A stretch of 37,235 nucleotides of DNA from Parageobacillus caldoxylosilyticus NBRC 107762 (GTDB lineage: Bacteria > Bacillota > Bacilli > Bacillales > Anoxybacillaceae): contig NZ_BAWO01000058.1 in NCBI RefSeq assembly GCF_000632715.1, positions 1 to 37,235 of the forward strand. The letters run 5' to 3'. The notes under the pieces are model-generated. The model had not been told where the DNA came from. It saw only the letters and a list, made by a program, of their open reading frames with translations, and ran no database searches. Shown here in pieces: positions 31,958-37,235 of this stretch (position 1 is the first letter of the stretch; each line of letters begins with the position of its first letter). Both the position numbers and the translations under genes were made by a program.

Positions 31958-33346
31958 ATGAGTATAGTACCAGAAACACAGACGTTGCAAAATCAACCCA
32001 CAAAAATGAAACACCCACCCGGGCTTTATTTACTATTCTTTACAGAGCTTTGGGAACGATTTAGCTACTATGGAATGAGAGCGATCCTTGTTCTTTATTT
32101 AACAACAGAACTTGTTAGCGGCGGATTAGGAATCAAACCAAGCGTCGCAATGACGATTTATGGATTTTTTACTGGTGCAGTTTATTTCACTCCGCTTGTT
32201 GGCGGTTATTTGTCTGACCGAGTTTTAGGAAGAAGATTGGCGATTACAATTGGCGGTATTACGATGGCGCTCGGTAACATCGTCCTGTTTGCCATCAACA
32301 ATCAAACAGGGCTATACATCGGATTGCTTTTATTAATTATTGGTAATGGTTTCTTTAAACCGAATATTTCCACGCTTGTCGGGGAACTTTATGCTCCAAA
32401 CGATAAACGAAAAGACGCAGCGTTCACCATTTTCTATATGGGAATTAACTTAGGGGCATTATTTTCACCACTCGTATGCGGATTTTTAGCGGAAGAATAT
32501 TTCGCAACGAACATTAATGGCGTCATCCATTACGGATTTAAATACGGATTTTTAGCTGCTGCGATCGGTATGATCATTGGACAATTAATTTTCAATTTAT
32601 TTGGAAATCGTTATTTAGGAGATATTGGTAAAAAACCTGTCGGCGCACCAGAGAAAACAAACAAGGAAACAAAAACAAAAGCTCCTTTAACAAAACAAGA
32701 AAAACAAAACGTTGCTGTTATTTTTATTTTAACGTGCTTCGTTATTTTCTTCTGGGCTGGATTTGAACAAGCTGGAAGTTCTTTAACACTATATACAGAC
32801 AAATTTGTAGATAAATCGATCGGCGGCTGGACAATGCCTACTTCTTGGTTCCAATCACTAAACCCATTCTTTATCATCGTGTTGGCACCGATTGTTTCAC
32901 AAATCTGGATTAAGCTTTCGAATTCAAAACGCGGTGACTTGCCAATTCCAGCAAAAATGGGTCTTGGTATGATTTTACTTGGTCTTGGATTTGCCGTATT
33001 AATTCCAGCTGTATTACAAACAGGAAGCGACGAACAACATATCGTCGAAAAAGCGAATTTATTATTCATCATTTTCACTTATTTCCTTCACACGCTCGGT
33101 GAGCTTTGCTTATCGCCAGTCGGATTGTCGATGGTAAGTAAACTTGCTCCTGTTCGCTTAGCATCGCTTCTCATGGGGGTATGGCTAGCAGGAACTGGTG
33201 TCGCACAATTGTTGGCTGGTCAATTAGCGGCATTTACCCAATCTCTAGGTTATTTAGAAATTTTCAGCTTAATTAGCGGCGTAACCATCGGACTAGGGCT
33301 GATTTTGCTATTGTTTACGAAAAAACTTGTGCGAATGATGAACTAA
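31958..33346 (+). CDS. Proton-dependent peptide transporter (POT/PTR family)
   Basis: 462 residues with about 12-14 membrane segments. The POT signature ELWERFSYYG (the ExxER motif at 30-34, used in proton coupling) is near the N-terminus, and FYMGINLGALFSPLVCG, the second family signature, follows near 155. A charged cytoplasmic loop (about 225-250) is rich in Lys, Glu and Thr. The family imports di- and tripeptides with protons; B. subtilis DtpT is a relative. The ATG at 31958 is preceded by AAGGAGG; the frame opens at 31928 but lacks a site there. A tandem-repeat region marks its start of transcription. Confidence 0.93.
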   Translation: MSIVPETQTLQNQPTKMKHPPGLYLLFFTELWERFSYYGMRAILVLYLTTELVSGGLGIKPSVAMTIYGFFTGAVYFTPLVGGYLSDRVLGRRLAITIGGITMALGNIVLFAINNQTGLYIGLLLLIIGNGFFKPNISTLVGELYAPNDKRKDAAFTIFYMGINLGALFSPLVCGFLAEEYFATNINGVIHYGFKYGFLAAAIGMIIGQLIFNLFGNRYLGDIGKKPVGAPEKTNKETKTKAPLTKQEKQNVAVIFILTCFVIFFWAGFEQAGSSLTLYTDKFVDKSIGGWTMPTSWFQSLNPFFIIVLAPIVSQIWIKLSNSKRGDLPIPAKMGLGMILLGLGFAVLIPAVLQTGSDEQHIVEKANLLFIIFTYFLHTLGELCLSPVGLSMVSKLAPVRLASLLMGVWLAGTGVAQLLAGQLAAFTQSLGYLEIFSLISGVTIGLGLILLLFTKKLVRMMN

Positions 33347-33383
33347 AAAAGCTGGATCCCGTTAATGGGACCAGCTTTTTTTA
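33345..33383 (+). terminator. Terminator of the POT transporter gene
   Basis: AAAAAAGCTGG-A-TCCC pairs with GGGACCAGCTTTTTT around a 6-base loop and continues into T. It starts at the stop codon. Confidence 0.9.
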
Positions 33384-33396
33384 CAATATTTCACAT

Positions 33397-33540
33397 TTGA
33401 ACGACGCCATTCAGCTTTACGAACAAATTAGCCAATATATGATTAACAAAGGGTATTACCATCTGGCAAACGTCCAAGAACAATTGCGCGTCGATATGCA
33501 GGCAGCGCAGCAGGCGCTACAAACAAGTAACGCACGCTAA
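33397..33540 (+). pseudogene. Remnant of a CotF-type spore coat protein gene
   Basis: A frame of 47 codons ending in TAA at 33540 encodes LNDAIQLYEQISQYMINKGYY and then LANVQEQLRVDMQAAQQALQ. This is the typical C-terminal part of CotF-family coat proteins, in which an aligned GWYHPY-type segment joins two helices. There is no ribosome binding site and no start other than a TTG. The POT terminator lies directly upstream, so the 5' part is missing. Confidence 0.75.
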
Positions 33541-33548
33541 CTGCTTTC

Positions 33549-33586
33549 AATGGGATTCAACCATCAAGGGAAGAATCCCATTTTTT
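33549..33586 (+). terminator. Terminator of the former CotF-type gene
   Basis: AATGGGATTC pairs with GAATCCCATT around a 14-base loop, followed by T. It lies 8 bases after the stop of the coat protein remnant, so the original terminator survives. Confidence 0.82.
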
Positions 33587-33636
33587 CATAATTTTTTTCT
33601 GTTGGTTCATCCTATAACTAGTGAGGTGACACACAG

Positions 33637-34995
33637 ATGAATAAACGTGCTCTTTTTGCCATCGCCGCTGGAATGATCATCGTCTTTGCAATGATCATAG
33701 CAATGGTGACAACATATCGTCCGACAGTCCATCATGAAGAAACGAATCAGCTAAAGCCGAAACCAGCCCCTTATCAGGCAACCACTCCTCGTTCTCATCC
33801 GACTGTCGTAACATTGGACAGTTTGGCAATGGGGGAAAAAATCAAAAATCAGTTGAACCGTCATCCGAAAATTATAAAAATCGATCATAACGGCCACGAC
33901 AAAAGCCATTATTTTAACCATGAAATCACGGTTCGGTTTCGAAAACTTCCTGCAGTACAAGAGATCAAACGAATAGAACGGGCAATCGACGGAAAATTGA
34001 TCAATCAGTTTGATCACTTTTTCATCTTTCGATCTAACAGCAAAACATATCTTGAATTACATCAATATTTTGAATCCATCCCAACTGTTTCTTATAGCGA
34101 GCCAAACTATATTTATTTACAAAACGAAATTCCAAATGATTTATTATATTCGCGTTATCAATGGAATTTGCCGGCGATCGACACCGAAGCTGGCTGGATG
34201 TTATCACGCGGAAAAAAAGGCGTTACCATTGCCGTTATCGACAGCGGGGTCGATTTGGATCATCCAGATCTTGCCCGTCGCCTGCAAACGGGCTATAACG
34301 TTTTTACCGAGAACAATATTCCGGAAGATGAAAACGGCCACGGCACACACGTGGCAGGCATTATTGCGTCGCAGCCAAACAACCATGAAGGCGTTGCCGG
34401 CATCACGTGGTTCAATCCGATTATGCCTATTAAAGCGTTAAATGCAGATGGTTATGGCACCAGTTTTGACGTAGCAAAAGGAATCCGCTGGGCAGTCGAT
34501 CATGGGGCAAAAGTGATCAATTTGAGCCTCGGCAATTATCAGCCTTCTACCGTATTGGAAGAAGCGATTCGTTATGCCTATGACCGCGATGTCGTGCTTG
34601 TTGCCGCTTCAGGAAACGACAGTACTTCTCAGCCAAGCTTTCCCGCCGCCTATCCGGAAGTGATCAGCGTCGGCGCAGTAAATCCAGATCTTTCCTTCGC
34701 CTCTTATTCCAATTACGGTAATTATTTGGATGTAGTCGCACCAGGGACCAATATTGCCAGCACGTTCTCGCATCATCGATACGCGGCGCTGTCTGGAACA
34801 TCGATGGCCGCCCCCCACGTCACGGCATTAGCCGGTCTCATCCGTTCTTTAAATCCCCGCTTGTCGAACGATGAGGTGAAGCAAATTATTATCGACACCG
34901 CTACTGATCTTGGGAACAGCGGCAAAGATCCGTATTACGGATATGGTTTGATCAACGTCTATCGTGCGCTGGAATTAGCCAGCCGCTCGAGCTAG
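33637..34995 (+). CDS. Membrane-anchored or secreted subtilisin-like serine protease (S8)
   Basis: 452 residues. A strongly hydrophobic segment (about 5-26) without a clear cleavage site suggests a signal anchor. Residues about 60-165 look like an inhibitor-I9-type propeptide ending near SYSEPNYIYLQNE. The catalytic triad is visible: Asp 202 in AVIDSGVDLDHPDL, His 235 in NGHGTHVAGI and Ser 389 in SGTSMAAPHV, with the oxyanion Asn 327 in AASGND. All family residues are intact, so it should be an active extracellular protease. The ribosome binding site GAGGTGA lies 8 bases before the ATG. It is a single-gene unit ending at a hairpin. Confidence 0.94.
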   Translation: MNKRALFAIAAGMIIVFAMIIAMVTTYRPTVHHEETNQLKPKPAPYQATTPRSHPTVVTLDSLAMGEKIKNQLNRHPKIIKIDHNGHDKSHYFNHEITVRFRKLPAVQEIKRIERAIDGKLINQFDHFFIFRSNSKTYLELHQYFESIPTVSYSEPNYIYLQNEIPNDLLYSRYQWNLPAIDTEAGWMLSRGKKGVTIAVIDSGVDLDHPDLARRLQTGYNVFTENNIPEDENGHGTHVAGIIASQPNNHEGVAGITWFNPIMPIKALNADGYGTSFDVAKGIRWAVDHGAKVINLSLGNYQPSTVLEEAIRYAYDRDVVLVAASGNDSTSQPSFPAAYPEVISVGAVNPDLSFASYSNYGNYLDVVAPGTNIASTFSHHRYAALSGTSMAAPHVTALAGLIRSLNPRLSNDEVKQIIIDTATDLGNSGKDPYYGYGLINVYRALELASRSS

Positions 34996-35001
34996 CCAGC
35001 T

Positions 35002-35040
35002 GGATGGAGATGGTTACATCACGTAATGTCTCCATCCTTT
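35002..35040 (+). terminator. Terminator of the subtilase gene
   Basis: GGATGGAGA pairs with TCTCCATCC around an 18-base loop, followed by TTT. It overlaps the 3' end of the convergent YitT-family remnant. The T-tract is short. Confidence 0.6.
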
Positions 35041-35599
35041 CGACTGTGTCAGCATCGTAGTCACCACCCCTACTACGGTGACGACAATGAGCGAATAAAG
35101 AAATGAAGTCGAATCAATGATAAAGCTGCCAATCGTAATAATCAGCGCATCCATCAGAAAAATAATAATTCCCACATTCCAATTGGTCATTCTCGCAATA
35201 AACTGCGCTAATAAATCCGTTCCCCCCGTACTTGTCTCTTCCCGCAACATCATACCGATTCCAAAGCCGACTAAAACGCCGCCAATGATAGAGCTAAGAA
35301 TCGGATCGAGCACAATAGCGCCGCGGAGCACAGAAAATACATCAATCATCAACGAAGAAAACAATAAACCATGCAGGCTGTTATAAAAAAAACGGACGAT
35401 AGTAAAACCAAGCTATAATATAAAGGGGAATGCTTAATAAAATGATGGTCAGCCCCGCTTTTACATGCCAAATGTATTTCACGATTAAACCGATTCCAAT
35501 AATGCCCCCATCGAGTAAATGATGGGGAACTAAAAATACATTGATGCCGATAGCCAGAAAAATGCTGCCAATAATAGTGGCCATTATTTTTTTTAACAT
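35014..35599 (-). pseudogene. YitT-family membrane protein, broken by a frameshift
   Basis: Two frames join into one YitT-like protein of about 195 residues. The first, from ATG 35599, gives LAIGINVFLVPHHLLDGGIIG and runs to RPFF before a stop near 35381. The second continues with FSSLMIDVFSVLRG, GVLVGFGIGMMLREETSTGG and further membrane segments to 35014. They meet at a run of eight T on the minus strand (A at 35385-35392 or so); with seven T the frame reads RPFFYNSLHGLLFSSLMID. The DUF2179 C-terminal domain of longer YitT proteins is absent. This is a slippage mutation, a sequencing error or a phase-variable switch. Confidence 0.85.
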
Positions 35600-35719
35600 C
35601 GGAGATCACCCTATCGTTTTTCGGCTTGCTTACCAACAAACCGGCGCGCTAGAAAAACTTCGATACCGCTATTATATGGCAGCATCTATCAATACTTGTC
35701 TCTTATTTCTATTTTTTTG

Positions 35720-35748
35720 TTGCAATAATTGCCATAATATATTAATAT
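35720..35748 (+). promoter_or_regulatory. Sigma-A-like promoter of the lysine riboswitch/lysP transcript
   Basis: TTGCAA (35720-35725), 17 bases, then TAATAT (35743-35748) in an AT-rich stretch about 35 bases before the riboswitch. Other placements in this AT-rich tract are possible. Confidence 0.5.
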
Positions 35749-35784
35749 ATTAACATAATAGAATAAAACCGCTCATTCGACCAT

Positions 35785-35969
35785 CGAAGTAGAGGTCGCA
35801 GCTTTTATGAGTACGGTAAACGAGACGCAGAGCACGTCAAAGACTTTGCCGGAAAGGAAAAGCTGCCGAAGCCTGAACATTGCTCTGAATGTTTGGGCTG
35901 GGGTTGTCGCCGAATAGGGGCAACACTGTCATGCGCGCACGAATGTGCACGCATGGAGCGCTATCTTCG
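35785..35969 (+). promoter_or_regulatory. Lysine riboswitch (L box)
   Basis: The segment has the conserved parts of the L box aptamer: AGAGGTCGCAGC near the start, TATGAGTA, CCGGAAAGGAAAAGC, TGCCGAAGC, GGGCTGGGG and GTTGTCGCCGAATAGGGGCAA-like arms. The ends pair as P1 (CGAAGTAGAG with CTATCTTCG). It binds lysine and controls the downstream terminator. Since an amino-acid permease with LysP features follows, high lysine would stop transcription of the importer. Confidence 0.92.
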
Positions 35970-36006
35970 TGGGAGAATTTGATGGATGCAGTTGCCAAAC
36001 CATACT

Positions 36007-36036
36007 GCCGTCGAATCTCCTTCGACGGCTTTTTTA
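36007..36036 (+). terminator. Riboswitch-controlled terminator
   Basis: GCCGTCGAA pairs with TTCGACGGC around a 5-base loop, followed by TTTTTTATT. It lies 38 bases after the L box aptamer and 85 bases before the permease, the expected expression platform. Confidence 0.92.
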
Positions 36037-36120
36037 TTTATAGGATCCAGAAGATTTTATTTTATAAGTAAAAGTTATGCATTCTCAGTTTATTAGCCTA
36101 ATCCAAAAAGGAGTGGTTCA

Positions 36121-37235
36121 ATGATGGCAACACCAGCAAAAACAACGGCTGGCTCTTTAACTGTTTCGCATTCGGAAAGCGGGCTAAGACGAAAATTAAA
36201 AACACGCCATTTAACAATGATCTCCCTTGGAGGCACCATCGGCACGGGACTATTTTTAGCCAGCGGCGGAGCAGTGCATGCCGCGGGACCGGGCGGAGCG
36301 CTTGCCGCCTATATCGCGATCGGCATTATGGTGTACTTTTTAATGACAAGCCTTGCCGAAATGGCTGCCTATATGCCCGTTTCCGGATCGTTCAGCACCT
36401 ATGCGACGAAATTCGTCGACCCTGCGTTAGGATTTGCGTTGGGCTGGAATTATTGGTATAACTGGGCGATTACCATTGCGGCGGAGCTTTCCGCGGTGAC
36501 GATGATTATGAAATTTTGGTTTCCGAACAGCCCATCGCTTTTATGGAGCGCGCTTTGTTTAGCGATTATGTTCTTATTAAATTATTTATCCGTTAAAGGG
36601 TTTGGCGAAGCGGAATATTGGTTTTCCATTATTAAAGTGGCAACGGTAATCATCTTTTTGATTGTCAGCTTTCTGATGATCTTTGGCATCATGGGCGGCG
36701 AAGCGGTCGGCTTTAAAAACTTTACCATCAAAGATGCACCGTTTCACGGCGGCTTTATGGCGATGCTAGGAATCTTTATGGCAGCGGGATTTTCCTTCCA
36801 AGGAACAGAATTGTTAGGCGTCGCCGCCGGAGAAACAGAAAATCCGAAAGAAAGCATTCCCCGTGCCATTCGCAGGGTGTTTTGGCGCATTTTGCTGTTT
36901 TACGTGCTGGCGATTTTGGCCATCGGTTTGTTAATCCCTTATACAGATGATAAGCTGGCTAATGACGACGTGTCGGTAAGTCCATTTACGCTTGTGTTTG
37001 ACAAAGCAGGAATTGCCTTTGCCGCGTCCGTCATGAATGCAGTCATTTTAACCGCCGTATTATCCGCAGGCAACTCCGGCATGTACGCATCGACCCGCAT
37101 GCTTTGGGACTTGGCCCGCGAAGGAAAGGCGCCGAAATTTTTAGCGAAATTGGATAAGCGCGGCGTGCCCGTCAATGCACTCATCGTTACTTCTTCTTTA
37201 GGAACGCTTGCGTTTTTAGCTTCATTCTTTGGCGA
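36121..37235 (+). CDS. lysP: Lysine-specific amino-acid permease (LysP-like), 3' end outside window
   Basis: About 371 codons are visible. It is an APC-superfamily permease: a hydrophilic N-terminus, then LTMISLGGTIGTGLFLASGG (first membrane segment with the GTIGTGLF substrate loop), MPVSGSFSTYATKFVDPALG, and FQGTELLGVAAGETENP, all strong features of LysP and relatives. About nine membrane segments are present before the right edge. ATG 36121 has AAGGAG 8 bases upstream; a second ATG follows directly at 36124. The lysine riboswitch ahead supports lysine as substrate. Confidence 0.93.
   Translation, partial: MMATPAKTTAGSLTVSHSESGLRRKLKTRHLTMISLGGTIGTGLFLASGGAVHAAGPGGALAAYIAIGIMVYFLMTSLAEMAAYMPVSGSFSTYATKFVDPALGFALGWNYWYNWAITIAAELSAVTMIMKFWFPNSPSLLWSALCLAIMFLLNYLSVKGFGEAEYWFSIIKVATVIIFLIVSFLMIFGIMGGEAVGFKNFTIKDAPFHGGFMAMLGIFMAAGFSFQGTELLGVAAGETENPKESIPRAIRRVFWRILLFYVLAILAIGLLIPYTDDKLANDDVSVSPFTLVFDKAGIAFAASVMNAVILTAVLSAGNSGMYASTRMLWDLAREGKAPKFLAKLDKRGVPVNALIVTSSLGTLAFLASFFG

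Noticed and set aside
35349-35639. 96-codon minus-strand frame over the YitT start
   Set aside because: It is another frame of the YitT-like gene; the frame from 35599 gives the family sequence.

Overview
This window looks like chromosomal DNA of a thermophilic, spore-forming member of the Bacillaceae, most likely Geobacillus or Parageobacillus. The evidence is a set of Bacillus-type landmarks with AGGAGG-type ribosome binding sites: type B RNase P RNA next to gpsB, cotD, mrfAB, a lysine riboswitch and a CotF-like coat remnant. The species is an inference from protein content and base composition; no search was run.

Layout. (1) 1-1272: a TnpB-like IS200/IS605-family protein, cut by the left edge. 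(2) 1559-10338: a conserved Bacillus block on the minus strand: an XPD/DinG-type helicase (YpvA-like), a small unknown gene, the RNA methyltransferase ypsC, rnpB, gpsB, cotD and the DNA repair pair mrfB/mrfA. (3) 10437-22361: a minus-strand glycolate/glyoxylate locus: an IclR-type regulator, a FAH-family enzyme, malic enzyme, malate synthase G, the glycolate oxidase subunits glcD, glcF and glcE, a tartronate-semialdehyde reductase, a hydroxypyruvate isomerase, and the tail of an aldehyde dehydrogenase cut short at a probable deletion scar. A 25-bp element (GTTTC-N7-GAAAC-N3-GTTTC) lies in front of both malate synthase and glcE and is the best candidate for the IclR-type operator. (4) 22468-24368: a Bax-inhibitor-1 family membrane protein and a cysteine synthase. 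(5) 24439-29341: a lipoprotein/response regulator/histidine kinase operon with TTGTGAA direct repeats at its promoter, a divergent soluble HisK_N-type kinase with a small unknown partner, and a 46-residue Cys-rich protein. (6) 29414-33346: a membrane-anchored di-heme cytochrome and a divergent peptide (POT) transporter whose start region carries four exact-length 10-bp tandem repeats. (7) 33397-37235: a CotF-type coat remnant, a membrane-anchored subtilase, a YitT-family gene broken by a homopolymer frameshift, and a lysine riboswitch in front of a LysP-like permease cut by the right edge.

How it fits together. GlcDEF would oxidise glycolate to glyoxylate. Malate synthase G would condense glyoxylate with acetyl-CoA to malate, and malic enzyme would make pyruvate from malate. 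Hyi and GarR handle tartronate semialdehyde, but glyoxylate carboligase, which normally supplies it, is not in the window. No CRISPR array, tRNA, 16S/23S rRNA or prophage was seen. Most genes are ordinary. The points most worth a second look are the shared glycolate operator, the 10-bp repeats at the POT promoter, the lipoprotein-linked two-component system, the dyad plus strong ribosome binding site ahead of the malic enzyme, and the three decayed genes.
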